Program-made: the position numbers and the translations under genes
Shown here: piece after piece, positions 39,474 to 48,467 of the stretch
Numbering within the stretch: the stretch's first letter is position 1
Layout: each line of letters opens with the position of its first letter
Notes under the pieces: model-generated
Database searches by the model: none
Seen by the model: the letters and a program-made list of their open reading frames with translations, nothing else
What the model was told of the DNA's origin: nothing
Source: Hyphomonadaceae bacterium UBA7672
Lineage (GTDB): Bacteria; Pseudomonadota; Alphaproteobacteria; Caulobacterales; Hyphomonadaceae
Length of the DNA: 64,000 bases
Direction: 5' to 3'
Assembly: GCA_002483135.1 (NCBI GenBank)
Contig: DLHI01000007.1
Span: forward strand, 248,001-312,000

Positions 39474-41735
39474 ATGTTTGACATCAAACGCGTTACAATC
39501 GACTGGGCGGGCCGTCCGCTCACGCTGGAAACTGGACGCATCGCGCGTCAGGCTGACGGCGCTGTGCTGGCGACCTATGGCGAGACAAGCGTGCTTGCCG
39601 CCGTCGTTTATGCGCGCAAGGCCAAAGAGGGCCAGGACTTCTTCCCCCTCACCGTGAACTATCAGGAGCGCTATTACGCTGCCGGCCGCATTCCCGGCGG
39701 CTTCTTCAAGCGCGAAGGTCGTCCCACCGAGAAGGACACGCTAACCTCCCGCCTCATCGACCGCCCGATCCGCCCGCTGTTCGCTGAAGGCTTCAAGAAC
39801 GAAGTCCAGGTCACGGTCACCGTGCTGTCCTACGACCAGGAAAACGATCCGGATATCGTCGGCATGGTTGCCGCGTCCGCCGCCCTCGTCCTCTCTGGCG
39901 CGCCCTTCGCTGGCCCGATCGCGGCAGCCCGCGTCGGCTACAAGGACGGCCAGTACATCATCAACCCGACGGCCGAGCAGATGGAAGGCTTCCAGCTCGA
40001 CCTCGTCGTCGCCGGCACCACCGAAGGCGTGATGATGGTTGAATCCGAAGCCAAGGAACTGTCGGAAGAGGTCATGCTCGGCGCCGTGAAAGCCGGTCAT
40101 GAGAGCTTCCAGGCCGTCATCGAGGCGATCATCCAGCTCGCCGAGAAAGCCGCCAAGGATCCGTTCGAATTCGAAAGCCCCGATCACTCCGCGCTTCTGA
40201 AATCGATCCAGGACATCGCCGGCGCGGATCTCTCCGCCGCCTACAAGATCAAGGACAAGGGCGAGCGCCACGACGCGGTGAACGCTGCGCGCGAGAAGGC
40301 CAAGGCCGCACTCGTGAAGTCCGAAGCGAACCCCAACGGCGCAGACCCGCTGGTGTTCAAGGAGCAGTTCAAGGAAGCCGAAGCCAAGGTCGTGCGCGGA
40401 GACATCATCCGCACCGGCACCCGCATCGACGGCCGCAAGACGACCGACATCCGCGCCATCGAAAGCCACGTCTCCGTCCTGCCGCGCACGCACGGCTCGG
40501 CGTTGTTCACGCGCGGCGAAACGCAGGCTCTCTGCGTCGCCACGCTCGGCACCGCTGAAGACGAGCAGTACATCGACGGGCTGGAAGGCACGAAGAAGGA
40601 GAAATTCCTCCTCCACTACAACTTCCCTCCCTACTCCGTCGGCGAAACCGGCCGCTCGGGCTCGCCCGGCCGCCGCGAAATCGGTCACGGCAAGCTGGCC
40701 TGGCGCGCGGTGAAAGCCGTGCTGCCGAAGCCGGAAGACTTCCCCTACACGCTGCGCATCGTGTCCGAGATCACGGAGTCGAACGGCTCCTCCTCGATGG
40801 CCACGGTCTGCGGCTCCTCGCTCGCGATGATGGACGCCGGCGTACCGATCACCCGTCCGGTGTCGGGCATCGCCATGGGCCTCATCAAGGACGCTGAAGG
40901 GATCGCCATCCTGTCCGACATCCTCGGTGATGAAGATCACCTCGGCGACATGGACTTCAAGGTCGCCGGCACCGAAGCGGGCGTCACCTCGCTCCAGATG
41001 GACCTGAAGATCGATAGCGTCACGTTCGACATCATGAAGACGGCCCTCGCCCAGGCGAATGCCGGCCGTCTCCACATCCTCAACGAGATGAACAAGGCGA
41101 TGGACGGTGCGCGCACCGAAGTCTCCGAGAACGCTCCGAAGATGATCTCGATGAAGATCCCGGTCGACAAGATCCGTGACGTCATCGGCACGGGCGGCAA
41201 GGTCATCCGCGAGATCGTCGAAAAGACGGGCGCGAAGATCAACGTCGAGGACGATGGCACGGTGAAGATCGCCGCTGTCGAGAAAGAGTCGCTCGAAGCT
41301 GCCCAGAAGTGGATCATCGGCCTCACCGCCGAGCCGGAAGTCGGCCAGATCTATGAAGGCAAGGTCGTGAAGGTGATGGAGTTCGGCGCCTTCGTGAATT
41401 TCTTCGGCGCGAAGGACGGCCTCGTGCACGTCTCCCAACTCGCCGCCGAGCGCGTTGAATCCCCGTCGGCCGTCGTGAAAGAGGGCGACACTGTCAAAGT
41501 GAAGCTCCTCGGCTTCGACGATCGCGGCAAGGTCCGTCTCTCGATGAAGGCCGTGAACCAGGAAACCGGCGAAGCCATCGAAGGCGTCACCGACGATGGT
41601 CCGTCCGGCGATCGTCCGCCGCGCGGCGATCGTCCGCGTCGCGACGGTGATCGCGGTGGTCGCGGCGGTGGCCGTGGCGGCGACCGCGGCCCGCGCCGCG
41701 AACGTAGCGAAGGACCGAAGGAAGACGCGGAATAA
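39474..41735 (+). CDS. pnp: Polyribonucleotide nucleotidyltransferase (PNPase)
   Basis: PNPase is a phosphorolytic 3'-5' exoribonuclease of mRNA turnover and part of degradosomes. The 753-residue protein has two RNase PH domains (residues about 10-220 and 320-545; the second includes ESNGSSSMATVCGSSLAMMDAGVP), a KH domain (about 555-615; VIGTGGKVIREIVEKTGA with GxxG) and an S1 domain (about 622-692; GQIYEGKVVKVMEFGAFVNFF). A 45-residue Arg/Gly/Asp-rich tail follows. RNA-binding RGG-like tails of this kind are not present in the E. coli enzyme. Confidence 0.98.
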   Translation: MFDIKRVTIDWAGRPLTLETGRIARQADGAVLATYGETSVLAAVVYARKAKEGQDFFPLTVNYQERYYAAGRIPGGFFKREGRPTEKDTLTSRLIDRPIRPLFAEGFKNEVQVTVTVLSYDQENDPDIVGMVAASAALVLSGAPFAGPIAAARVGYKDGQYIINPTAEQMEGFQLDLVVAGTTEGVMMVESEAKELSEEVMLGAVKAGHESFQAVIEAIIQLAEKAAKDPFEFESPDHSALLKSIQDIAGADLSAAYKIKDKGERHDAVNAAREKAKAALVKSEANPNGADPLVFKEQFKEAEAKVVRGDIIRTGTRIDGRKTTDIRAIESHVSVLPRTHGSALFTRGETQALCVATLGTAEDEQYIDGLEGTKKEKFLLHYNFPPYSVGETGRSGSPGRREIGHGKLAWRAVKAVLPKPEDFPYTLRIVSEITESNGSSSMATVCGSSLAMMDAGVPITRPVSGIAMGLIKDAEGIAILSDILGDEDHLGDMDFKVAGTEAGVTSLQMDLKIDSVTFDIMKTALAQANAGRLHILNEMNKAMDGARTEVSENAPKMISMKIPVDKIRDVIGTGGKVIREIVEKTGAKINVEDDGTVKIAAVEKESLEAAQKWIIGLTAEPEVGQIYEGKVVKVMEFGAFVNFFGAKDGLVHVSQLAAERVESPSAVVKEGDTVKVKLLGFDDRGKVRLSMKAVNQETGEAIEGVTDDGPSGDRPPRGDRPRRDGDRGGRGGGRGGDRGPRRERSEGPKEDAE
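41604..41700 (+). repeat. Imperfect repeats encoding the PNPase Arg/Gly tail
   Basis: GGCGATCGTCCG occurs twice (41607 and 41625), followed by repeated CGCGGTGGTCGC/GGCGGTGGCCG-like units. These DNA repeats encode GDRPPRGDRPRRDGDRGG and similar, and could vary by slippage. Confidence 0.6.
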
Positions 41736-41763
41736 CCCCCGCACTTCACTCGAACAGACACAG

Positions 41764-41793
41764 CGGCCGCTCCCTCACGGGGGCGGCCGTTTT
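41764..41793 (+). terminator. Intrinsic terminator after pnp
   Basis: An 11-bp stem (41764-41774 with 41779-41789, one G-T pair) with loop TCAC and TTTT follows the pnp stop by 28 bases. Confidence 0.88.
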
Positions 41794-41825
41794 GCTTGCG
41801 CGCCAGCGGCCTGCGCGGCTAGCAA

Positions 41826-42878
41826 ATGGGCATGGAAATCTTTGCAGCTCTGATTGCCGGCCTCATGCTCCTTGTCGTGTGGCGCATGTTCCGGGGGCGC
41901 CATGGCGTCATCGAGAGGGATGTCGACCGCGCCTTCGATGTTTCCGAGGGCCAACCCGAAGCGCCCGAGGCGCTGGAGCTGTTCCGTGCGTCGAACTGGA
42001 GTGGGCTGACCCGGCTCTACTGGCGCATCCCGCCGAGCGACCGCTACCACCTGATCGAGGCGTTGAGCCTGCTCCACCCCGGCCTGCCGCAGAAGCCGCC
42101 GGAAGATGCAGACAGCTCCGTGCTGACGATCGTTGGCGGCCTGCTGCTGTTTCACGGCGCGCGCCTGCAGGGAACGGGGCCGACCTTGTCCGTCCTGAAG
42201 GCCGATGCGCCGCGCCGCATGCAGGAGCTGCAGGAATCAGCGCGGTTGCTGCGTGAGGCTTCGGGCCGGAATCCGAACGACAGCACCAACCTGTCGCTGC
42301 AGATCCTGATGGAACACCTCACCACGGTGGACCATGCGCAGATCAACAGCCTGATCGGCCGCGTGCAGGCGTCGGGCGAGGACAATCTCTATGCCGCGCT
42401 GAACCACATGTTGGTCTACGCGCCGCGCCACACGGGACAGGCAGACGGCATGTGGCGGGTTGCGAACGAGTGGGCCAGCAGCCCGCCCAACGCCGCCTGG
42501 CTCGCCATCCCGGCGCGAGCGCATATCGAGGAGTGGTTCTTCGCGATGCAGCTCTCAAGGCCCAATTCGCCCGAGCAGCTCAACATGATCGACCTGCAGT
42601 CGGACGACAACTTCATCCGGCATATCGCCCGGCTGGACGATATGTTCTGGGCGACGCAGCAGCGCGGCGAAATGAGCGGCGCTGAGGCCTCGTTCGCCCA
42701 CAACCACTTCGCTTTCCTGATGCACGTCTTCAAGGTGCAGGATCGCGCCAAGCCCCATCTCGAGCGCATCGGCCCACATATCACGCGCTATCCGTGGATT
42801 TTCCTGCCGACCGGGGCCTCGCGCCCGACGCTGATGCTGCGTGACCTGCGCCGCCAGTACGGCCTGCCGCCGCTCTAG
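41826..42878 (+). CDS. Hypothetical protein with N-terminal membrane anchor, 350 aa
   Basis: I do not recognise the family. One membrane segment near the start (MEIFAALIAGLMLLVVWRMFRG) is followed by about 325 soluble residues, mostly helical, with a Trp/His-rich section (NWSGLTRLYWRIPPSDRYHLIEALS; MLVYAPRHTGQADGMW). This looks like a TPR-like or alpha-solenoid domain, cytoplasmic if the segment is an uncleaved anchor. The ATG at 41832 is an alternative start. It ends at CTAG shared with the convergent histidine kinase gene. Function unknown; a link to the kinase is possible but not shown. Confidence 0.7.
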   Translation: MGMEIFAALIAGLMLLVVWRMFRGRHGVIERDVDRAFDVSEGQPEAPEALELFRASNWSGLTRLYWRIPPSDRYHLIEALSLLHPGLPQKPPEDADSSVLTIVGGLLLFHGARLQGTGPTLSVLKADAPRRMQELQESARLLREASGRNPNDSTNLSLQILMEHLTTVDHAQINSLIGRVQASGEDNLYAALNHMLVYAPRHTGQADGMWRVANEWASSPPNAAWLAIPARAHIEEWFFAMQLSRPNSPEQLNMIDLQSDDNFIRHIARLDDMFWATQQRGEMSGAEASFAHNHFAFLMHVFKVQDRAKPHLERIGPHITRYPWIFLPTGASRPTLMLRDLRRQYGLPPL

Positions 42879-44437
42879 CCGGCCTTGCCCGGCGCATTGA
42901 CCGGAAAGCGAACCTCGACTCTTACGCCATTCTCGCGCGTCACCTTCACCTGTCCGCCCAGCTGCTGGGCGAGGCCGGAGATCAGGCGCGTGCCAAGGCC
43001 AATGCCGCCGGATGGCGTCTCCGACATGCCGACGCCCGTGTCGGTCACGATCAGCACCGCCTCATTGCCCTCCAGCGGCCGCTCCAAGGCGATCTCGACC
43101 TTGCCGGGCCGGCCGTTCGGGAAGCCATGCTTGAAAGCGTTCGAGACGATCTCGTTGAGCACAAGTCCAAGCGGCAACGCCTGGTCCGGCGTCAGCTGCA
43201 GCGGCGCGAGTTTCCAGCTCAGCGCCACGCCCGGCGGCGCGGAATCCCGCAACCCTGCCAGCACGCGCGCGAGATACGCCTCTGCATCGAGCACGCCGAA
43301 CTGGTCACTCTCGTAGATATGCTGGTGAACCGCGCTCATCGCCGCAATGCGCCGCGTCAGATCTTCCTTCATCGCGGCCGGCGCCTGCTGAAGGCGGATC
43401 AACGACATCACCTGCTGCAGGTTGTTCTTCACGCGGTGATGGATCTCCTGGAACAGAACGCGGTTCTGCCCCAGCGCCACTTCCAGCTCCCTCCTGTTGC
43501 GCTCATGCCGGAGCAGCAGCAGGATCACCCAGCCGCACAACACGACAAGCGCAAGGAACACCGGCGCAGCGACCAGCGCCGTGTAACCCACGCGCCCCCA
43601 GAATGCCTCCTCGGTCGAGTTCAGCGACATGCTGGCCGTCACGATGATCCCGAGATCCTCCAGCAGCGCATAGCCCACCCGCCGCGAAAGCTTGTCGAAC
43701 GGCGAGCTCTCCGCCGTGAAGGCCCCGCTCGGCGCTTTCTTCAGCTCCGTGAACACCGGCTGGTCGGACAGGTTCACGCCCTCCGGCGGCACAGGAAAGC
43801 GCGTCACCAGCCAGCCATCCGAACGGATCATCGTCACGGTCGAACCCGCGCCGAGGTTCAGTTCGTCCCACACGCCCGACAGCACATCCGCCGCCATATA
43901 GGTCGCAACAACCCCGGCGAACTTGCCATCCCGCTCGATCCGGCGCGCGATGCCGAAGAAGCGAAGCGTGGAAGCATTGCCCAGCATCGCCGTAATGACC
44001 CACGGCTTGCCCGCCTTCAGCGCGTTGAAGTCCTCCAGCGAGGAGATACTCTGGCCGCGCGCGCCGTTGCGCTGGATGCTGCGCCCCTCGGCGTCATAGA
44101 CGGCGGTCAGCGTGTTCTCGATGGCGCCACCCTGCTGCGGCGTGAAGCGTGCCGGATCCGGCCCCAGCTGGGCGTCATAGACCCGCAACCGCTCCAGCGT
44201 CGATTCCACCGTCAGGCGCACATTCGCCCCGACAATTCTCACCGCCGAAATGACACGTTCGTTCGCCGCGCTGTTGACGTCCCGCTCGGTCAGCCAGATC
44301 AGCAACACCGCGAAGAGCGGCACGAGAACGGGAATGAGGAATATGAGGCCAATAGCTGCGCGTACGCCACCGGGCCGTCCGACCTGAGTAAATCCGCCGA
44401 ATCCCACCACGTCTCCCGAAGGCCGCCGCGGCCCCAT
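42875..44437 (-). CDS. HisKA_2/HWE-type sensor histidine kinase
   Basis: The 520-residue membrane protein has two membrane segments (about 27-50 and 285-315) enclosing a periplasmic sensor domain with a Cache-like look (DAQLGPDPARF, VVATYMAADVLSGVWDEL). The cytoplasmic part has the His box EIHHRVKNNLQQVMSLIRLQ, typical of the HisKA_2 (HWE-like) family, and a HATPase with LVLNEIVSNAFKHGFPNGR, VTDTGVGMSE and GIGLGTRLISGLAQQLGG. No response regulator is adjacent. The signal is unknown. Confidence 0.92.
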   Translation of the reverse strand: MGPRRPSGDVVGFGGFTQVGRPGGVRAAIGLIFLIPVLVPLFAVLLIWLTERDVNSAANERVISAVRIVGANVRLTVESTLERLRVYDAQLGPDPARFTPQQGGAIENTLTAVYDAEGRSIQRNGARGQSISSLEDFNALKAGKPWVITAMLGNASTLRFFGIARRIERDGKFAGVVATYMAADVLSGVWDELNLGAGSTVTMIRSDGWLVTRFPVPPEGVNLSDQPVFTELKKAPSGAFTAESSPFDKLSRRVGYALLEDLGIIVTASMSLNSTEEAFWGRVGYTALVAAPVFLALVVLCGWVILLLLRHERNRRELEVALGQNRVLFQEIHHRVKNNLQQVMSLIRLQQAPAAMKEDLTRRIAAMSAVHQHIYESDQFGVLDAEAYLARVLAGLRDSAPPGVALSWKLAPLQLTPDQALPLGLVLNEIVSNAFKHGFPNGRPGKVEIALERPLEGNEAVLIVTDTGVGMSETPSGGIGLGTRLISGLAQQLGGQVKVTRENGVRVEVRFPVNAPGKAG

Positions 44438-44590
44438 TTGCCCACTTCACAATCTAGATCGTCCTAGTCTCCGGCAAGCCTGCACGCATCATCATAAAGC
44501 AGAATCAACCGAACGTGCTTGACCGCCTCTGCCCCGATGCTACCCCGACCAGATTGCCCGCCCCGGCGCACAACGACTTTGAGGGTTAAT

Positions 44591-46267
44591 TTGGGATCGG
44601 ACGACGCCGACGCGACGACCCCGGAGGACCCCAGTCTTCGCCTGCTGACCCGCATCGCCGACTTCGTCGAACCCCTCACCCGCTTTGATCGCGGCCATCT
44701 CGCGCTTGAGACCAGCCAGCATCGCACAATCGAGCTCGCAGCCCGTCAGATCTTTCGCGTCGGCCTCGACTTCGTGCGCGCAGAGGGGCAAGGCCCGCTG
44801 CCTGACGGTGTCATGGAAGTGGCCAATGGCGCGGCGCTGGCGGTCGAAGCCGAAGCTCAGCTGGCGAGTGCGCGCGCTATCATTCCTGGCCGCCTTGCGC
44901 TCTGGGCCGCCGATCATGGCGAGAGCCCGCTTCGTCGGCCTGGCGTCGCCGCCTGCTTCACACCTCCCGCCGTTCTTGGCTTCGTCGAAGCGTGCGCGGC
45001 CTGCCGCGGACGCGGCAGCATCGAGTGCAAGACCTGCAGCGCCGCCGGCGCGGTTGAATGCCCCACCTGCGCGGGCCGCGGCTCGCGCCCCTGCTCCGCC
45101 TGCAAGGAAACCGGCAAGGAGCGCTGCGGCCGATGCCTGGGCCAGGGCTATGAAATCATCCACCGCGAGGAAACGGTCTGGGATGCGGCGACGAACACGG
45201 GGCGGACGCAGAACGTTCCCGAACGGCGCACCTGCGGGGGATGTGGCGGCTCGGGCAATGTCGCCTGCGCGCGATGCGGCGGCGTTGGCCGGGAGTCCTG
45301 TTCGCGATGCGCCGGACAACGAACGATCACGTGCCAGACCTGCAAGGGCGCCGGGGCACTCGGATGCGAGGCCTGCGCCAGCACGGGCAAGCGCCATTTC
45401 ACCAGCCAGCTGGCCTGCACGATCAGGGAAACATTTGAGTGCTCGCCACGCACGAGCGACGCGGAACTGGCCGCGACGCTGAAATCGCTTCCTGCAATCG
45501 AACAGGTGTTGGGCTACGCGCAGGCGCACCGCACCACGGCCGAGACCGACGCATCGACCTTCAGGCGCGAGACCTTGGCTGCCATTCCCGTCACATCGAT
45601 CGTTGTGGCAGTGGGGTCGCGACGCGCCAACGTGCATGGCTTTGGCCCGCAGCAGGACATCCGCGACTACGCCAACATCGCCGGCATCCTGCTCTCCGAC
45701 GATCTCGATGCGCTCGAGTCGGCGCTTCCGGAAACGACGCTGGCGCCCCCGCGAACAACACCGCGGATGGACGCCGCGCTGGCGAGCGCGCTGGCGTCCG
45801 AGGCCAATGTCGCGATCGCGGAAAATCCGGGACCAAAGGGGCTCGCCGTCGTGCTGAACGACCTTCGCGGCCTGCTGACGGAAGAGCATGTGCGGCGAAC
45901 ATCCGTCGCCATGGCCAAGGCGATCCGCCGCGCCTACTGGGCGGCCATGGTGCGCGGCCCCCTCGCCCTTCTCGCCCTCGCGCTTCTTCAGTTCCCGGTC
46001 GAGCTGATGCTCCGCAAACTCGATCCTTCGGCGCGCTTTTCGGCCATGCTTGGCGTCATGCTGCTGGCGTTCGGCGGCGCCATCGGGGCGCACATGCTGG
46101 TGACCCGGACGCTCGAGCGCACGCTGGCCCCCGGCCGCACACTGCATCTCAGCCGGGTGCTGTCGCGGCAGGGTCATCTGCGTAACTGGCTGTTGGGCGC
46201 CGGCGTCTTCGTGGTGCTCGCCACGCCGGCCGTGGCCGGGCTCGCCAATCTGCTGATTCCGGCCTGA
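44591..46267 (+). CDS. Membrane protein with ten DnaJ-type CxxC zinc-finger motifs
   Basis: The 558-residue product has a cysteine-rich block at about residues 135-262 with ten CxxC motifs (CAAC, CKTC, CPTC, CSAC, CGRC, CGGC, CARC, CSRC, CQTC, CEAC), mostly followed by xGxG. This is like the DnaJ central domain, which has four. There is no J domain. A helical region and three membrane segments close the protein (LALLALALLQFPVELML, MLGVMLLAFGGAIGAHMLV, LLGAGVFVVLATPAVAGLANLL). TTG 44591 is chosen because GAGGG lies five bases upstream; the frame extends 24 codons further up. Role unknown; a zinc-binding chaperone-like adaptor is a guess. Confidence 0.78.
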   Translation: MGSDDADATTPEDPSLRLLTRIADFVEPLTRFDRGHLALETSQHRTIELAARQIFRVGLDFVRAEGQGPLPDGVMEVANGAALAVEAEAQLASARAIIPGRLALWAADHGESPLRRPGVAACFTPPAVLGFVEACAACRGRGSIECKTCSAAGAVECPTCAGRGSRPCSACKETGKERCGRCLGQGYEIIHREETVWDAATNTGRTQNVPERRTCGGCGGSGNVACARCGGVGRESCSRCAGQRTITCQTCKGAGALGCEACASTGKRHFTSQLACTIRETFECSPRTSDAELAATLKSLPAIEQVLGYAQAHRTTAETDASTFRRETLAAIPVTSIVVAVGSRRANVHGFGPQQDIRDYANIAGILLSDDLDALESALPETTLAPPRTTPRMDAALASALASEANVAIAENPGPKGLAVVLNDLRGLLTEEHVRRTSVAMAKAIRRAYWAAMVRGPLALLALALLQFPVELMLRKLDPSARFSAMLGVMLLAFGGAIGAHMLVTRTLERTLAPGRTLHLSRVLSRQGHLRNWLLGAGVFVVLATPAVAGLANLLIPA

Positions 46268-46382
46268 AGCTCTTTCAGGATGCGGATCGGGCGGAAACTT
46301 TCGCTTCCGCCCGCCCGGCATTGAGAGATCAGTCAATTGAGAGGTCGATCAGGTATCCGCCGCAAGGCGGCCGCAACGGTCG

Positions 46383-46742
46383 TCAGCGCGCAGCAAGAAT
46401 GCGGGACGAGTCGATGCGGCGGCCAGTGCGGTCGAAATGGATGGCGGCGATGTCGGTGCGGCCAAGTTTCTGCACGAACGAATCGACGGCTTGCGCGATG
46501 CAGGCGTCTTCCAGCTTGCGCAGGCTGATTGGGCGGATGCCCGGCGTCGTGCAGGCGCGGCGCGCTTCGCGCAGGAAGGCGCGATAGTTGTGCTCGGCGG
46601 ATTGGGCGCCGTCATAGTCGAAGACGATGGTGAACGTGGTCTGGTCTGGACCCGCCGAGGCCGACGAGGCAAACTGCCCCGATGCGGCGATGACGGCGCA
46701 GCCCAGTACGGCAGCGACGGCAAGGCGTTTGATGGCGATCAT
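46383..46742 (-). CDS. UrcA-family protein
   Basis: The 119-residue protein has a signal peptide (LAVAAVLGCAVIAASGQFASSASA) and a small mature part with two conserved Cys residues: RAFLREARRACTTPGIR and LRKLEDACIAQAVDSFVQKLG. This is the pattern of the UrcA family of periplasmic proteins of unknown function, common in Caulobacterales and sphingomonads. The Cys pair probably forms a disulfide. The gene has no close partner: the cytochrome operon upstream is separated by over 100 bases. Confidence 0.8.
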   Translation of the reverse strand: MIAIKRLAVAAVLGCAVIAASGQFASSASAGPDQTTFTIVFDYDGAQSAEHNYRAFLREARRACTTPGIRPISLRKLEDACIAQAVDSFVQKLGRTDIAAIHFDRTGRRIDSSRILAAR

Positions 46743-46865
46743 GGGGAGGCTTCCGCGTTGTTCGCAGCTCTTGTCGGCTGCGCGTGTCGTGTGGCCTGAC
46801 TCGATGACAGGCGTCTGACGGCGACAATGCGGTTGGATGAAACTATCGCGGCGAAATCCGGCCGA

Positions 46866-47927
46866 TCAGGGCGTAGACGGCGGCATGCCCGCAATCCACT
46901 CACGGATCAGCGCCAGCCCTTCCTGATCGACGACGGTACGGCCAAGTTCGGGCATCAGCACGCCGGGTTCGACAGACAACAACCGGCCGACGAGAATCGA
47001 CTGATCAGGCTTGCCCGGCTCGATGACAAACAGATCATCGCCCGAGCCGCGCCCCGCCGCCGTCGGCCGCTTGTGAACGCCCCAGCCCGTCGGGTTGGTC
47101 TCGTTCCACGCGAGGAACAGGCCCGAATTCGAAGCACCGCCGCCAGCGCGATGGCAATGCGCACAGTTGATGTCGAGCCAGGCGCGCGCACGATCCCCGA
47201 TGGCGGCTTCGCCGAATGCGGCGGGCGCGGCGGGCGCTGCATCCGGCGTCCCGGACAGAATCCCGCGCGCCGTCCAGTCCGCCAGCTGGTTGGCGCCGTT
47301 CGGGCCATCATGATTGAGACTGCGCGCGGACGGGCCGATCGGCGTGAATTCGCCGTCCTTCGAATGGCACAGCTTGCACTGGTTGCGGTTGGGCACGGCG
47401 TAGTCGATCGACAGCGCCTCGCCATCCGGCGCGATCGTCTCGATCACCTGACGTCCGCCGACGGGGGCATAGACCGCCTCGGTCTGCTCGGCGTTCCAGA
47501 TATAGGGATAGGCCGCCCAGCCTGCTTCCTTGCGGATCAGCAGGCGAGTCTCGATGTAGCGCTCGCCTTCGGCAGGCTTGCGCATGTCAGGCGCGAAGGC
47601 GAACGTCTTGATCAATACTGACCCGACCGGAAAGTCGAACACATCATCGGCTCTGTAGGCCGCCTGCTTCCCGTCCGGCACATAGACCGCGCGATGCTTG
47701 GACGCGTAGTCGCTGAACAGCGGATTGACGAGGTCGTACGCCACCACGCCTTCCGCAAGCTCGCGCCCGTCGGCGCCAGCAAAGAAGCCGTAGTCGGACA
47801 GCTTCGGCGCCGGATCATCAGCGAGAATCACGCTGTCGCGCACGCCTGCAGGCTGGCTGCAGGCGGCGAGCAGGATACCCAGCATCATGGCCGCTAAAGC
47901 TCTCAAATCTGGCTCCCTTCGAACCAT
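46866..47927 (-). CDS. SO2930/HNE_0200-family c-type cytochrome lipoprotein
   Basis: The 353-residue protein has a lipobox MLGILLAAC (Cys23) and two heme-binding CxxCH motifs: RNQCKLCHSKDG near residue 186 and NCAHCHRAGGGASNSG near 256. It carries family text such as DYASKHRAVYVPDGKQAAY and NPLFSDYASKHR. It resembles the HNE_0200/SO_2930 family, known to pair with a parallel-beta-helix lipoprotein. The function is unknown; a periplasmic electron carrier or enzyme with a GVHKRPTAAGRGSGDD substrate loop is possible. Its 5' end overlaps the membrane-protein gene by 25 bases. An alternative start is the Met at residue 14. Confidence 0.85.
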   Translation of the reverse strand: MVRREPDLRALAAMMLGILLAACSQPAGVRDSVILADDPAPKLSDYGFFAGADGRELAEGVVAYDLVNPLFSDYASKHRAVYVPDGKQAAYRADDVFDFPVGSVLIKTFAFAPDMRKPAEGERYIETRLLIRKEAGWAAYPYIWNAEQTEAVYAPVGGRQVIETIAPDGEALSIDYAVPNRNQCKLCHSKDGEFTPIGPSARSLNHDGPNGANQLADWTARGILSGTPDAAPAAPAAFGEAAIGDRARAWLDINCAHCHRAGGGASNSGLFLAWNETNPTGWGVHKRPTAAGRGSGDDLFVIEPGKPDQSILVGRLLSVEPGVLMPELGRTVVDQEGLALIREWIAGMPPSTP

Positions 47928-48439
47928 CCCAGGGCGGCGGCCCCAATCGCCAGTGCGCTGGCGAGCACGCCGATCAGAGCACTGAAGATCGCGCCCTTTA
48001 TAAAGTCGACAAAGTGCCGCCCATGCTCGAAGGGCTGGACATCGGCCATGCTGACCCCCGCCGGAAGCGCCCAGCGCGGTTTGCCCAGTCCCAGCAGCCC
48101 TTCATCAATAACAAGCCAGTCCACCACGTTGAAGACCATACTCACAAGCGCCGCATGCGCCCACAGGCTGAGCGGGTCGTGCGGGACGCCCTTGCCAGAC
48201 GCGATCAGGAGCGTGGAGGCTACGGGCCCTCCCACCAGAACAACGAACAAGGCTGCGGCAAAGCCATACCCGACGCCCTTTTCGCCATTCGATAGCGGCG
48301 GCTGAGCGGAACGCACCCTGTCCGGGAAGTGCTTCAGAAACAGTCTCGGGTAGAGCTTCAGCGCCCCGAGCACGAGCGCGGACGCCAGCAGCGCGATCGC
48401 TCCCCCATGCATGAGGATCGTGTCTGGATGCAAAGGCAT
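47903..48439 (-). CDS. Membrane protein of the beta-helix/cytochrome operon
   Basis: The 178-residue protein has about four membrane segments: HGGAIALLASALVLGALKLYP, GYGFAAALFVVLVGGPVASTLL, WAHAALVSMVFNVVDWLVID and a C-terminal IFSALIGVLASALAIGAAALG. I do not recognise the family for certain. VDWLVIDEG with neighbouring His residues resembles a quinol- or metal-binding segment, but this is speculative. I chose MPLHPDTILM. The gene sits between the beta-helix and cytochrome genes on the same strand with overlap or short gaps, so all three form one operon and probably one system. Confidence 0.75.
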   Translation of the reverse strand: MPLHPDTILMHGGAIALLASALVLGALKLYPRLFLKHFPDRVRSAQPPLSNGEKGVGYGFAAALFVVLVGGPVASTLLIASGKGVPHDPLSLWAHAALVSMVFNVVDWLVIDEGLLGLGKPRWALPAGVSMADVQPFEHGRHFVDFIKGAIFSALIGVLASALAIGAAALGWFEGSQI

Positions 48440-48467
48440 GCCTAAGCCTTCCGGAGCAGGGCCCCGA

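Noticed and set aside
39741..41744. 667-codon minus-strand frame opposite pnp
   Set aside because: pnp is certain; the antisense frame is low-complexity Asp/His/Val shadow.
44540..46336. 598-codon minus-strand frame opposite the zinc-finger membrane protein
   Set aside because: Arg/Gly/Gln-rich shadow. The plus frame has ten ordered CxxC motifs and membrane segments.
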